NCBI RefSeq assembly: GCF_036321145.2 | Contig: NC_086232.1 | Coordinates: 16,763,630-16,827,629, forward strand | Source: Pelmatolapia mariae | Taxonomy: Eukaryota > Chordata > Actinopteri > Cichliformes > Cichlidae | DNA length: 64,000 nucleotides | Reading direction: 5' to 3' | Shown: positions 36,448-50,283 of the stretch, one piece after another | Layout: every line of letters starts with the position of its first letter | Position numbering within the stretch: position 1 is the first letter of the stretch | The notes under the pieces: model-generated | Told to the model about the DNA's origin: nothing | Databases searched by the model: none | The model's input: only the letters and a program-made list of their open reading frames with translations | Program-made: the position numbers and the translations under genes

Positions 36448-39149
36448 TGGGGGAAAAAAAGATTGCGATTTCTCCCCAAAGAGCAAGTGTCATCTGACTT
36501 CCCTCTGCTTGTCTTTCCTCTTTCTCTCCATCGGTTTTGTGTGAGACAATGTTGTGAAACAGCCCCAGCTCTTTTAGCCTCCCCTCTCATCTGCCTGTAA
36601 AGCTTTAATTGAATTCAGGTCAGGTGATGTCCAGGCCTGGTTCCTCTGCTTTGATCTCACAAAACTGTTTGCAGTCCGGCTTGCTTGGAGGCACGTATTA
36701 GTGCCTTATAGACCTTATAGATGCAGTGTTAGCACTGGTGGAGATCTCTAACCCTTAACCCTGACAAAATAACAAACACATAGAGACTTTTAGATAAACT
36801 GGAAGTCAGTAGGCATGTAGGGAGGGGATTGTGCCTCTCCAGACACACAAACATCTTTGCAAACATAAGCAGAGCGAGGCGTTATGTGCAACTGGACGGT
36901 ACAGATAGTATGCAGCAGAGGACACGCGCACCTGTGCTTCAAGGAAGTTGATCCGATTGTTCAGGTATTAGGAGCCTTGGGAAGTAAAAACTGAGACAAA
37001 TGCAAATGTAAACATACGAGTGTTTGAAAAAACAGCCACACAAAATTATGCGCAGCCCACACAAGTGAGCACATGAGTAGGCTAATGTAAGGGATTAACT
37101 TTTAAAACTGAGCAGATTATAGATTCAAGTTTTTTTAAAGGGTCGTTATCTCTATAGCTGAAAGCTCTGTACAGCAGAGGTATGTTGTTTATTCTTAGCT
37201 AACTATAGGTTTGACACATTCAGAAGTGGGCTGCTGAAATCCCAAACTCCACACGTCCTCTCAAGACCACTTAAGGAACCAGTTTCAAAGAATTAATCTC
37301 CAACAATCTTCGTGATAAAATGCAAAAACAAACATGTTTACAGTGTGGCACATATAAAGGTTTTATCCTCTTTAGCTAATTTCCCTGTTCATGCAAACTA
37401 TAGGACATTATTATGATTTATGACCAATTTATGTTGTATTAGATAGTATAGTATCCTAAACTGTGTCATAAATAGTGTGTCCTAGAATGTTTGCATTCAT
37501 TCATCCATCTCGTTTTTATCCAATTTATGTTCCAATTCAGGCTTATAACAACTTTCAGAATTTTAACATGACACAAATATAAAAAGTGAACGTATCAAGT
37601 TTTAAGTACTTAAAAATGACACGGCCAAATAAAGCTAATCTGTTTAAATACACCAAAAACAGTACTAGCTTTAAAGTACACCAAGCATTTCAGGAATGAC
37701 ACTGCACTTTTGTTCTTTCTTTCTTTGCCACTCTGCATACAGTATGAAAGCTTGATGAGTGACTCGCGCCTCTGCATCCTGTGCCCTACCGGCATGAAAG
37801 ACACAGTCTTCTGTCTCAATGCCTCATTATGACAGATTTCACCAAATTCCACATATTTTCTCCAGTGTAGCACACTGCAGGCTCCATTTCCTTTTAAAAC
37901 CACACTAATCTGCCGCAGATTCTCCCCGTGTCTCAGAGAGGAGCTAAGAGCAGGCGCACTCTAGCTTGCTGAGCGAGTTACTTCTTCTTTTCCTGTGACT
38001 AATGTCCTAAGCTGTTGTTCCCTGCAACTTGAAACTGGATCGAGATCAGGAAGAGATACAGATGATTTGTAGTGCGCCTGCAGCAATAGAGCGCCCAGGT
38101 ATCTGTTTCTCTTGCCACCCAATCGGTGTAGAATCTGGATCCTGAGGCGCAGCTTAACTGTAAAACAGATTAGAATAATTCAATATCAATCCTGCCAGAG
38201 TGTTCTCCAGTAAAGGCACTGACCCTCCCACAGCTGGTGCGGGTGTACTTAAGATGACCCTCTGTGCAACAAGAGACTGCATTATTAATGCACAAAGAGC
38301 AGCAACTCCCCTATTAAGCTTTACTGTGTTACACGGTGATGTAAGGAGTTTAAAAAGTAATACATGAGATATGAGGGGAAATAGTAATAATAAACAATTG
38401 ACATTTCCCCTGAAGCGAGAGACAAACGGCTTTGGTCTGAAAATAAAGTCTTCTGCTGCCTCAAGCAAAGCAGGAGATTATCTCAGCAAAGCCCACTGGT
38501 TGTAGAAGCTTCCTTAATAACCTAAAATGACACAAGAATACACTGCGCTATTTCTGGGGCAACCTGTTTGGGGAGTTAACATTACTGCATTATTTATTGG
38601 CGTCGTTGCTTCAGGAGAACATGCAAGTGAAAAATAAAATGGAAAGTGTAAAATAGATTAGTGTGCCTCTTTCCTCATGCATGGCTACCAGGAAGAGCTG
38701 TACCGTGTCCTTGGGGAAATCAACAGGCTGGCTTTTCCTGCTTATAAACTTCAGACTGTGTTGCACTTTGCAGCTTTTTGTTATCCACTGGGTCATAATC
38801 CAAAGAAGATGGTCATTCCTTGAGTTCTCACCAGGTGGATCATATTCCAGGTGTATTGTAAACAGGCTATCTGCCATATCTGCACTGAGAACATAGCTGA
38901 AAGCCAGAGCGATGCTGATGGTTGGGTTGGGTTGGGATGGTTTTGCCTTCTGTCTGATGTGACTGATTTGCTATAAATCCTCACAGAACACAATAAACCA
39001 CTCCTATGATTCAGACTGAGTTTTAAAATAACTGTATTTCATATCAAAACAATATGTTATTTTAATGAAGAACAATTCTAAACATCTTAATAATGTTAGT
39101 TTGTTATAATATATCTTTGGTTGTAATTGAAGAAATGTACATTGAAAAT

Positions 39150-39192
39150 TTTCATTAGCGTCATTAGCGTAGCTTAGCATAAAGACCTGAGG
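39150..39192 (-). repeat. Fragment of a GCTAAGCTAA-type teleost repeat (inverted)
   Basis: Contains TAGCGTAGCTTAGCATAAAG, the reverse-complement form of the motif seen at 40.1 kb (TTTATGCTAAGCTAAGCTAA). This motif recurs in percomorph genomes as I remember it, class unknown. Ends are not defined. Confidence 0.35.
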
Positions 39193-40079
39193 AGTATACT
39201 ATGAATGAAATTCAGCACAACTGGGCTTTCACTGCATTAACTGGCTCGAGAAAACTGTCTGAGGTAAGTCAGAGGTAACACTTTTCATGCTGGTAGTTAT
39301 CAAATGTTTTTTGCTTTGCTGGGGTTTCTGCTTCAACCTCTGTGCAGACTCAGAAAAAGCATCACACGACTCTTCTTCCACACAAAATGATCCCTACGAG
39401 TGCCACCAACTCCAACTGGAGACAATTTCAGAAAAGGATAATAAAATGTTAGAAAATCCATAAACAACCAAAAAACTTTACAGTAAAATGCAACACTTTT
39501 GCAAATAAAACAAGCGAACAATACTGCAGAAAACAATTAATTTTAGGATTTAGCGTACCATGCAGTAAAACAAGCATAATATGTGAAATTAGCAAAAATG
39601 TGGTGATTCCAGCTTTAAACTGAAACTCCGAACATAACCTGCTCCCACCTAGGTTATAAATTCGGCAGGAGTCACCATGATGATTTAGCTTGGATGAAAA
39701 GCTAATCCTAACTTTATACTCAAAAAAGCAAATCCATTAATCTGTTTGTATTATACCCCTCAGAAAGATGTTAAGAGCTAGTCTGGCTTTCTGAAAACAC
39801 ATCAATTAGCTCGCAAGAATCTTTACATCTTTCTTAAGTAATAGGCTCTAGGTTTTTGTATAAAAAACAAAAATGCTGTTGTGGTTTTACAGGTGGTTAG
39901 GAGTCTTTACATTCTTAACCAACTCACAACAAGAGAATGAATAAAAGTGCTTTCAAAAATATTTTCTTACATTTTTGTCATACAATCAGTCGGCTTCCAA
40001 ACTCCAGCTGTAAATATCAGTAACATCAGCTCGAAAACAACAGGAAAGTAGAAAAACCTAATTTTCATTAAAGGTGCTA

Positions 40080-40150
40080 TTTGGATGCTGAGAGACAGTC
40101 ATACCTTTATGCTAAGCTAAGCTAAGCAAAGCTAATTGGCTGCAGTAATA
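40080..40150 (+). repeat. Fragment of a GCTAAGCTAA-type teleost repeat
   Basis: Contains CTTTATGCTAAGCTAAGC followed by a short reiteration of GCTAA. It is in opposite orientation to the fragment at 39.15 kb. Element class and borders unknown. Confidence 0.4.
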
Positions 40151-40297
40151 GCAGATTTTAAAGAAAGCTATTCATAACAGAAAACTAAGAAAAAGTGCAA
40201 ATGCCATATCAAATGGTCACTTTAAATCTATCAGAAAAAACAGTCAATTGTTTGGTGACTTTAATCACGAAGCTGCATTTAGATGCACAGAAACATC

Positions 40298-40312
40298 TTT
40301 TTTTTTTTTTTT
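40298..40312. repeat. Poly-T run
   Basis: About 15 consecutive T residues. No element ends are recognised next to it. Confidence 0.8.
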
Positions 40313-42069
40313 ACTGAAAACCCCTCACCTCCTCTCCTCCAGAGAGGCCGAGCTTGGGTGTGCTTTTTGACCGACTATAGTACAGATGGCTTTGAAGATA
40401 AAATCTTTGAAGGGTACTAAACAAGGCAGTGAATTGGCGGAGCGGGGGCTGAAGTAGGGTAAACTCTTGCGATAGAGTCAGTAAAATAATCTGTAAACGC
40501 AGGACACCACTCGGGTTCTGCGGCGCACACGTTATTTATCACACAGACAAGCCGCACAGTAACAAACGGAAGTTGGTCGAAATACGTCTGAAGCAGATGT
40601 CCTCCTCCAAGGCGCCAGGTCTTTGATGTGGTGTAACATGTAAAAGCAGCGAGGGATAAACAAACTGAACACAACTCACTGATATTTTTGATGTACTGCA
40701 TTCCACCAGTCAGTTTTTTTTTTGCCCCCCTTTCCTTGCTAAATCCTAATCCCACAGAAATTGTGTCGGGATTATACACAAAAGGCGCATTTTGGACATG
40801 GATTTGCATGGATGGATTAGTAAGGCCTTGTAATGGAGGCTCGTGTTGGTAGAGAAACCTCCGTCTTCGTGTTGCTGTTGCACATTAAAACGATGCGGGG
40901 CTCCGCTTTATGTTAACACACATTACTCATCTCCTGCCCTGGGAGACCAGATAATTTCTCATTGCTGTAAAAGTTGGGAGTTTGTATGTATCAGCAAGAA
41001 GCAGATGCCCAAGTCAGAAATATTCGGCTTCACAAGGACAGTTTCACACGTCAACAAGCCACTCAAAACAACAGACACCCAATGTTATGTGTTCATTTGT
41101 AGCTAAGGGCTTTCAGACAGTGATACAGAGGATTGGGAATGCTTTGAACCCCTGAGGATGATGCTGCCTTTTACTGTCACTCAGCCCCCATTTTCTCTTG
41201 AACAAGCTGGTGTTCATAAAACAGAAAATTGCAAATAAAACAAAACCATTAAGTGCTTACTGTATTCATTTAGGCACCACAAGACACCGGCAGTCATGTA
41301 TTATGTATTTACATACACATTTGCTTATCTAATAAGAGCCATATCGTGTCTCAGATTTATACAGCTTAGGAAATGCTCTAAGGTCCTCATGCTGCTTTAT
41401 AATCCCACATTTTGGGGGATGTCAAATCACTACCGGGAGCAAATAAAAGGACCATATTTTACAATATAACGACCAAAGTTTCTCCCGTTCTTGTTTCTCC
41501 CATCTTGTGTACCAAACAGAGAACATTTGTGTGACTAAGTGCTGGAATAATGTGTGTATGCCTTGGCACAGTCAGAGCCAAAAATCTGTGCCTGGTCTAT
41601 GCCTGCAGACACTATTTTGAGTAATCACATCTGTGGCAAACAGGCAACCCACCATGTTCAGACCGTATCCTTTTTCGCAGCGGGTACAAATTAAACGTGT
41701 AATTACAGGTTTTGTTGCTAAAATCTGTGAATCACCAGTTCCTTGTTGCATATAACCCAAAACTGTGGGTCACTTTTACACTTTCAAACTATTCAGTTGG
41801 GAAAGACATTTTAGGAATGATACATCCACCTAAAATATGTCCAGAATGTGGCATGTGGTTTGGAATGAAGCCTTTTGGGCTCCTGCTGGGATTTTGGAAG
41901 GTGATGTCGGCACCCAAGATCTATTGTTACCTTAGCAAGTGTTAGCATTTGTTAAACACAGCTACAATTGTAATGAAAAAAAAAAAAAAGTAGACAGCTA
42001 GCTAGCAAACAATTATCACCTACCTAGGGTACATTGGAGTAGCCTGTGTTTGTCCTATATATAATATAA

Positions 42070-43070
42070 TGCAAAAGTATTTATCCACTTATCATTTATT
42101 TGCATTTTCCTTCCAAAGAGTCAGACTTTAGTGTAATTAAATTCAACCAGCCTTGAGCAACAGTTCTCCAAGTTTTCCTTAAGAAACAAGAAAATAATCC
42201 ACAAAGACCAGACACAGGACCTGAGAGAGGCATCTAGCCCTTCAGCTGAAGTCTCATCAGAAATGGAAGGGTGGACTCGTAGAGCCAGAACATTGAGGAA
42301 ATGGGACAGGCCTAAAAAAGCTATCTGTGGCAAACAGTATCTGAAACTCATGTCATTAAGAAATATAAAGAATCCTGTAGAGCACAGATTTGACACTGGA
42401 CCTGATCAACTGGCAGTTCAAGCCTCATCAGAAATGGTCTCAGTGGAAAGTTGGCTGTCAAAAAATGATTCTTAAGCAAGGCAAACCGGGAAAAAAGGCT
42501 GAGGTATGCATAATTACACAAGAACTGGACTGAAAATCAGCAGCAACAGGTCCAGTGGAGTGATGAATCCAAATTTGAACGTTTTTGTTCCAAAGTGTCA
42601 TTAGTAAGTCCGGATTAAATCAAGAGAGAGGTACAACAGTGAGTTTGTACAGCCATCTGTAAAGACCCTCCCCACTGTGGAGGGTCTGTCATGTGTGATG
42701 TTGGGGATCTTATCAGAATTAATCAAATCATAAATATAGAGTACTCTCAGTACTGTCAGACTTTGATCCACTATGTAAAACCATTTGGAAAGTATCTGTG
42801 TGGCAACAACTTCATTAATGTTTCCAAACACACTGCCAATGGAGTAAAAGCATACCTGGATAGAAAAAGCACACAATCAGTTGTGGATTGGCCTCCCCAG
42901 AGCTTGAACATTAAGATTATTGAAACAGTGTGGGATCATCTTTGACAGAGAACAGAACAAAAAAAGGCAGCCTGCATCCAAAGAAGAGCTTTGAATGTCT
43001 TTCAAGAAGCAGTTAGTCTCTTTGTCTCATCAGACTTTAAAAGCTGTTTTTCTCCCCAACGAAGGCCAGT
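42070..43070 (+). mobile_element. Degraded Tc1/mariner-like transposon
   Basis: The right half encodes a recognisable but broken Tc1-type transposase end (next entry). The left end near GCAAAAGTATTTATCCACTT resembles the terminal repeats of fish Tc1-like elements. Internal sequence (GCATCTAGCCCTTCAGCTGA; CTCATCAGAAATGG present twice, near 42254 and 42425) recurs partly at 48.9 kb, showing that both are copies of one family. Clean TA target duplications and matching inverted repeats are not visible, so the borders are approximate. Confidence 0.72.
42480..43060 (+). pseudogene. Tc1-like transposase pseudogene (C-terminal half)
   Basis: The best-preserved part reads KHTANGVKAYLDRKSTQSVV, then DWPPQSLNIKIIETVWDHL, followed by a stop and frames resembling EQKKAACIQRRALNVFQEA. 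These match the C-terminal DDE region of Tc1 transposases: the KHTA block that follows the second catalytic aspartate and the DWPPQSPDLNIIE-type block that carries the third acidic residue. The usual QDNDP before KHTA is altered (INVS), the D-x-N spacing in the WPPQS block is changed, and stops interrupt the frame, so no active enzyme is made. The N-terminal paired-like DNA-binding domain is not recognised. Confidence 0.75.
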
Positions 43071-43858
43071 GAGCCAGTGAGCCAGTGGCACATGTGGTGA
43101 CGTGCTGTAAGTGGATTAGCTGGAAACTAATTGGGATTGAGCATATACGCCTGCTGAACAAGACTTTAATGAGACACCAGCGCTGAAGGAGTCACCTGGT
43201 GAGTGACCAAGTACAGTTAGTGAGTTAAGGAGAGACTCAGAGAAGGGCCCTCCAGCTCATGGCCATCACTAAACGAGAGACCGCCGCCTCACTTGACTTA
43301 CTGGTGATACTCAGCTTACTGCTTAACACTGCTTATGCAGATAGGAAGTGAACGAGTTAGAGAGCAAATCATCATGAATCTGCCCGCCAAAAAGAATAAT
43401 TCTCCCCGCTGCTGGCCTGAAATCAACCAGCCATTTTTGATAAATGTTTCATGGGCAAATCTGTTCCCGTTATCATTCTGCATGCGAGATCGGGGATTAG
43501 ACAGGTGTGGCAGCAGTAGCTAAGTGGGGCAGGGTTAAGCGAACCATCATGGTTATTCAGTTATTTTTACATTAACTTGTGGTTGGTTTTTGATTTCCAC
43601 AGAGGCAAAATGCTATTTCATGCTTGCTTCTCCTGCTCCCCAGAATTACAAACATTCAGGGGACATGAAAGATGTATTCTCACGGTGTATTATGTGCTTG
43701 AAACTGACAGTGTGAGATTGACATCAGTTCTGCCTGTCCTCACTGACTCACAGGAGGAAAATTGTAAAGTGCTTCTGTGGCAAATATTCTGCCCTTAGGA
43801 TATGTACGGAGAGTTAGCCCTAGCTGTGCTGTTATTATAATAAGGCAATATGTTCCTC

Positions 43859-43889
43859 TGTGTGTCTGTGTGTGTGTGGGGGGGGGGTG
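43859..43889. repeat. (TG)n followed by a G run
   Basis: TGTGTCTG then TG units and a run of about ten G. Simple repeat. Confidence 0.85.
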
Positions 43890-45593
43890 ATTTAAAAGGA
43901 TAACACTTTATATGAATCAGCAGCTCAGTTTGTTCTAATTGGGATACATTTCTGTGTTTAAGTCCCCTCTGCAAGGCCAAGAGATTAAAATCAGTGCCAG
44001 ACCAGAGATGCAAAGCTGTGGAGAACGAGGCAGAGAGTGGCATTCATCAATGTTTGATGGGCTTCTATCTATCTTAGTGGCAGTTTGGTGATCTCACGCG
44101 GCACAGAGCAATCGAGAAGGGGCAAATGTGCACAGTCGAAGCGCAACACAGAGGCTCATTATCACATCCCGTTCCATCTAAATCAATATTCCATATGTAG
44201 TAAACATTTAAAAGAATAAAAAGACCTGCAAAGAATAAATCAATCCATTTTCATAAATGTCTTTGTCGCTGTGGAAGCAGCTGTCTGCTCCTCTCTGAGT
44301 GAAAGCCCTTTTTTTGCTGTCTGTCATTCAATTAAATATAATGGGGCAAAATGTGCCTGCTTGCAGTGCTCAGGGTTATTTTTGAGACATCAATTTCCAC
44401 CCTCTGGCCCTTCGAAGAATGACTTCACATACAAGACTTGCTGACATTTTGACACTTGTTGCAGAAATGACTTGTCGCTTTTAAAGTCCAGTTTTAATCT
44501 GAAGCTCTTGATTTGTTGGTGAAACAAATAGAATTTTAAAGCCTGGAAAATAATGAAATTCGACCTCTTCAAATGCAGAAGTTCTTTGAGTCATAATATG
44601 ATGATGAAAACCAATATCCTTAGCATTGCTGAAATGCACAATCATATATGAAGATATATGGTGGCCCTCCCACGGCTTGTATCAAGATTATGCTCAGATC
44701 CAGCTGACGGGGACAGCTGCTCACATGTGGTGTGACAATGTGTCTTATGTCAAACACATAATAAAACTCAGGATCTGTGATAGCTAATGCATCTTTGTGA
44801 ACAGATGCTTCACAGTCAAGTTGATATAGTTGCCATCATTTTGGCAGTGAAAGTCTGAAAATGAAAATTTAGTAATAAGGACAAGTACCAAACCGATGTG
44901 TGTTAGAGAGAGACACTAGGAAATCATATTACCTTCTTTTTGGAGCAATAGTTGACATAATAAGCATGCCAAAAGTTAAAATAAGTAATAGAAGCCCAAG
45001 GTAATTGAATCTGAGTTCTTGATGCTTTGTATACAAGGAGTTTGTACACACTGATTTCCCATTATAAGAACACTGAACCAGACTGGGAAGTGAGGCTTTC
45101 TTCTGCTGCATGCTAGGTTTTTTTTATTAGATTTATTCAGGCAGTTGTAAACAATTCGCTTAGTCTGTTCAGAACTGCCAAGAAAGCATAGTTAAATTCT
45201 GGCAGGAATTTTGGAGTTTTTAATAAATAAAATCCTGTAGTGGGAGCTGTGTATTGAAAGTCCCCAAACTTGTAATTTTTTCACAAATCCCAACCTGTGG
45301 AGTTCCCGGTGTTTGACCGGTATGTTTTAACTGTGTTTTTGCCGTCCCGGACTCTGTGCAGGTCACATGACTGAAAAGTATGCATAGATGTATACACCTG
45401 AGACAGGATCACCAATTGCATTTTAGTACAAAGACCAAGCAAGACCTGAGGGCGTCTGCTGAATAGAAGATACAGCGTAACTCTGGGTACCTTAACATGC
45501 CTATTGAACAATTTCGCACTCATGAATTATTTATGGTTTTTGAGCTCCACTTCCGAAAAGAAAAGACAAGATGAAAGAGAGAAGCAGGCAGGG

Positions 45594-45626
45594 GGATAGA
45601 TAGATGCCATATAGATAGATGAAAGA
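45594..45626. repeat. Short interrupted (GATA)n
   Basis: GATAGATAGAT and ATAGATAGATGA separated by a few bases. A short imperfect microsatellite. Confidence 0.7.
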
Positions 45627-48600
45627 TGCTGACAGTTTTTTTTGAGAAGGAACTTTCAGACCCCCCTCAACTATTTATTTTATTTTATGAAACCCTGACC
45701 CGATCACCAAAGGGACTATAAAGAATTATAGACTTAAAAAAGGTTCTCATGGAGACTGCTGAAAGTACATCCAACCCCCTTCTGGCTGCCTTCCCTCTGA
45801 CTGCAGTTATTAGCTATTTAACAGACATTAGACTGGCCCTCGTTAGCTAATGACCTGCCACACACGGCTCTGCTGCTGATTCAGCACAGATGTCCAGCCA
45901 AAGCCAAGCTAAAGTGCTGTGCCACACATAACACAGCTCTGTGCATGAACAAACTTCCAGCGCTGAAATAATACCGAGCTAACACAATTACATGGATTGT
46001 CTGTCTTTGTGCGTGCAAAACTGAAAAGTTCACAGTCTGTTTTTTGCTTATCTAATAACAATCACCTCTCATGTGCATGACCTTTTCTGAGAAGCGGGAT
46101 CAATACGGCTTGCCATGATGCTGCAAGCAAACCACTGTTTACTTTACCTTAGCGTATCTTTCAGTCATTTAAAAAGGTCAACGGACTCTGTTATTCTGAT
46201 GGGGCGAGAACCCTGCCCTTTCCTTTTTGGATTGATCTGAAGGGTTCCCACAAAATGGACTATACTCGCTCCTGCTATCCATCTTCTCTCTGTCGTTCTG
46301 TATGTAAGGCCATGTAGCCGCGTGCGTGCAAGGGCACGTGTGTTTGTCCGCATGGACAGGAGAGTTTATACAAAGTCTGTGTGCGCAGGATTTTGGTACA
46401 GTTCATGTACTGAAACACTCTTCAAAGAGATAGGTCAAAACAGTGTTTTATCATCAAGCAGGTTTGGCTCCCCTTTGAAGGTCTAACGAATTTTTCTTCC
46501 AGTCGGGGCCCTCTTTGAGTTTGTGTGCAAAACATTACAGAAGCAGTTGTTGTGGGGGAAGTGGAAACAGCGGCAGCTATTGAAGTTTGGGAAGAATGAA
46601 GGCTGAGGATTAGGGTGTTCAAACATTGCTGTCCTGTGTGAGCCTTGATATGACTGCACCTGGGAACAGACTGTTCTGTGCTGTTTCTCCTGAGTCCAGG
46701 AGCTGTAGCCTACTGTGAGTCCACAAAGTCTCATTAGAATAGGAGAAATGAAGCTAAACTGCAAAATGTACAAGAAACCGTTATTACAAAATAGTTTCAT
46801 GAATTAATTAAAAAGAAAAAATATATATAACCGCAGCTTGAGAAACTTTGTAACTTCTGTTTTTCTGTACCGTTTAAATAATGTATGTGTGCCATAAAAT
46901 GTGGTCTTACACTTTCACTTCAGTGAACACGTTGAGTTATTACTGTCTGTGCAAATGAGACAAAGTAACTATCCTCTGAGGTAAAAACTTTTCCAAACTT
47001 TACTCGGAGTCAGGTGTGCCAATTAAAGAGATGAAACTGTGAGGTGGGTGTAAACCATGCCTTGTTCACAGGTCACTTTCACAGGTGTCATACCTTCCTG
47101 TCTTTGTATATGCAGGGTCTGAGCATTGCTAATTTTGTCCTCGGAGTGGATGTGGGGCTCTGTGCAAGTGCACCATGCTAGAAAATAGGAAACACAACTT
47201 GGTCTCAGATTTGAAGCATTATAGAGAAGCTGAAAGCTAGAAAAACTCAAAATCATTTTTAAAGGCCTGTTTTGTCCATAATATGACAAATTGTTTACAA
47301 ATGTAGTAAAATTAGGGGTATTGTTACTCTCTCTAGGAGCTGGAACCCTGCAGAGTTCACTCTAGGAGCACAACATGCAGTCTTTGAAGAGACAAACAGA
47401 AAAACCCAAAGTCATGTCAAATGCACAAAACCTGCAGAAATCTCTCTACTTAGGAAAACATTTGTGTTGTTCACTGTGAGAATTGACCTAAGAGAAGATA
47501 CCATGATGGAAACCATTGGTCTCAGAACAACATACAAACAGACATTGGTCTGTGAAAAATGTTTGGAAGAGACTGTTTACACTACCTATGCAATTAGTCT
47601 TGGTGACCCAAGTCACATTTTAATGTCCATTAACTCCACCAAGCGTGTGTGAAATTGTCACTGCTCTTCTTACCAGCAAATGGGAAGAAGAGCTTTAAAC
47701 CTTGACCTTAAATTGAGATTTAATGTCATGACCTAAAGAGCTGTTCAATCAAGACATCCCAGCAATATTGATGAGCTAATACAGTTTAGTAGGAAAAAAC
47801 GGTCCACAATTTCTCCTAATCATCATTCAAGTCTCACAAAGAGCTACAGGAAACATCTGGAGGTTGTTGCTTATATAGATGGAAATCAGACTGCATACTA
47901 TGAGTAATCGAGGCAGACGGGAAAATTCCTTAGGGTTTTCAAACTTTTTCTTTGAACTATATGGATAGAATGTATTACTGAAATCATCAGTTATCCTTAC
48001 TTTGTACCACTCTGCTCCACTTTCAGATTTTTTGCAAAATGCAGCGCTGTTGTGACATCGTATTAGGATTTGAAAAAGTGATTTTTTTTAGGGGGAAAAA
48101 TAACATTATAAGAAATTATGCTCATTTTGTGAAATTGCCAGAGTCCAGCCAGCTCTTTGTAATATCAAGAAGCTGAGAAGATATTATAAAAAAATCAAGT
48201 TGTTAAATGTGCTTTTCACATCATTTCAGCATCTTAATATAGGTGTTTAATAGAGCAAATTTTATGACTGATAATATAAGCATAAACGCCTGCTTCTATT
48301 CAGTCAATTACTCGTTCTCTATATATCATTGGACATTATCAGGCATTGCTTAGCAACCATTGTTCATCACACATCTGTAAAGGATACAAAATTTATGCAG
48401 AATCTTGGTTATGTTTCACTAAGAAACATTCAGTAATTCAATGTTTACACCTAACATTGTCTTAGCTGTGACTCCATGTAGCAATCCAGAGAAGTCCCTT
48501 TCTCAAACAAAGGCCAACTACTTAATTTAGCCAAAGCGAAGTCCATTCCTTGTACCGTAATGAATCATTCAAACATAAAAATGGACCTAACTCAAGGGAA

Positions 48601-48879
48601 GAAGTAGTGTTGTGTCTACGCATAACAGACAAATTAGCAAAGAAACAAATTTAAATGGTAGTTTTGATCAATTTTTTTGTACTAGCAGCTCATCACAAAA
48701 ACTAATTTTCCCCATTTCTTTAGCTGAATCTACAAAAACAAAAGGACAAAGATAGTTTGACAACAAAGAAATAGAAATTTTTTAGGACCAATAAGACGAT
48801 TCACAAAGAGCTTGGCATCTTTTGGCATAGTATGGGGGTGTGGGTGGGGGGGACTGGACAAGTGGAGGAAAAAAGCAGA

Positions 48880-49100
48880 AGGTGTAAAAAAAACCCAGAT
48901 GAACAGAATCTAATATCCTTAAGAAATAGGAAAAGAAGTTCAAAGCAAAAACAAATACACTGGAGCTGCATCTGGCCCTTCAGTTGATCCATTAAGGAAG
49001 GGAAACTGGGAGAAGAGGCTGAGGAATGCTAGACAACATAGGAATTTGACTGAAAATCAGTTGCAACAGGTTCTATTGAGTGAGAACTGTTCCTGAAAAC
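48880..49100 (+). mobile_element. Second, deleted copy of the same Tc1-like family
   Basis: The motif GCATCTGGCCCTTCAGTTGA corresponds to GCATCTAGCCCTTCAGCTGA in the 42.1-kb element. After a deletion, AACTGGGAGAAGAGGCTGAG and GACTGAAAATCAGTTGCAAC correspond to AACCGGGAAAAAAGGCTGAG and GACTGAAAATCAGCAGCAAC there. The catalytic end is missing. Borders are approximate. Confidence 0.65.
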
Positions 49101-49408
49101 TACTTAAAAAATTTGAGGACAGCTTTCCTAAGAGAGTTCAGGCTGTGTTGAAGAATAAGCCATGTTCACTATATTCTAAAATTGCCCACAAGAAGTGCAC
49201 TCATAGCTACAACAAAGAGATGTTGCCCTCTGAGATAGCAAAATTCAATATTTTCATTTGGGATCAGATATTCATAAATTATGATCAGTGAGAATCCCAT
49301 CTGAGAAGGGAAATGATAAAGTAACATAAGCAGAATTGACTGACTGCTGTGACTAATCTTAAGGAAAGCTTTCATCTACTATTTTAAACTTGCAGTACAT
49401 TTCAGGTG

Positions 49409-49600
49409 AATAAATTCAGGAAAGGGAAAAATACAACTTAGATACAGCACCGTCTGCTTTGGAGACAAAAGATGATCTGGTAGTTTGTCCATTTTCCACC
49501 CCAAAGTGTTTCTCTATTGACATCGTTTGCCAAGTTTTCTATAAGATATGTAATGATATAGTATATATAGTTAGATTACATATATATATATATATTAACA
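49409..49600. repeat. AT-rich stretch with (TA)n
   Basis: A clean (TA)n run lies at about 49578-49595 next to TATATATAG. It lies between two Tc1-like remnants and may reflect TA target sequence, but no duplication is demonstrated. Confidence 0.5.
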
Positions 49601-49689
49601 AAGGCACAAATATATACATACATATGCTATGATCATTATGGAAAGTTAAGGCTTGGTTTTACTAATTGGATGAAACCCATGGACATGGA

Positions 49690-50283
49690 GTTTTCTCTCT
49701 TGAAATGCTCTGCTAGGCCTTTACGGTGGGCACCTTCAGTTGCTGGCTGTGGATCTCTCTCCATTCAAATATGTATTTAATATCTGTAAAGCATGCCATC
49801 GAAGATTATCCCATTTCTTCACCTTGAGAAGTTCTCCAGTTGCTTTTGCAGTGTGCTTTTGATTCATTATCTGTTTGCACTGTGAGGTTCCCATCATTCT
49901 GGCACAAGTTAATTTTACAAACTCTTTTATATGCTTTCTGGCAAAGTCTAATCTGGTCTTCTTGTCATTGAGTGTAGCATGTACTTTGCACCTTGTTGTA
50001 AACCTGCTATATTTTTATTTATGAATCCATCTCTTGATTGTTAACTTTAAAAATGATATGCACCTCCTTGACTTGCTTAAATGTTATGAAGCAGTTTTTC
50101 TTAAACACAGAAATAATTCTGCGATCATCCACTTTAGTTTACTTTTGTGGTCTTTTTGGCCTTTTGGTGTTGCTGTGCTGAAAAATGTAATAATTTTTTT
50201 TTAAAATGTACTAGATTATTGTTTTGGTGTTTTGCTCTTAGAGATTTTGCAATCTCTTTGATAGGTTCGACTTTGGACCTCAT
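49690..50283 (-). pseudogene. Tc1-like transposase pseudogene, internally deleted
   Basis: Read on the minus strand from an ATG at 50283: MRSKVEPIKEIAKSLRAKH (first helix-turn-helix of the paired-like DNA-binding domain), then RPKRPQK and VDDRRIISVFKKNCF (start of the second one), and far downstream QKHTAKATGELLKVKKWDNL (block after the second catalytic aspartate). The catalytic QDND itself is altered to QIMN, and much of the central catalytic domain is missing or scrambled with frameshifts. It encodes no functional transposase. Confidence 0.75.

Noticed and set aside
40417..40809. Minus-strand 130-codon open frame upstream of fat1
   Set aside because: No known domain, no signal or splice evidence; treated as chance.
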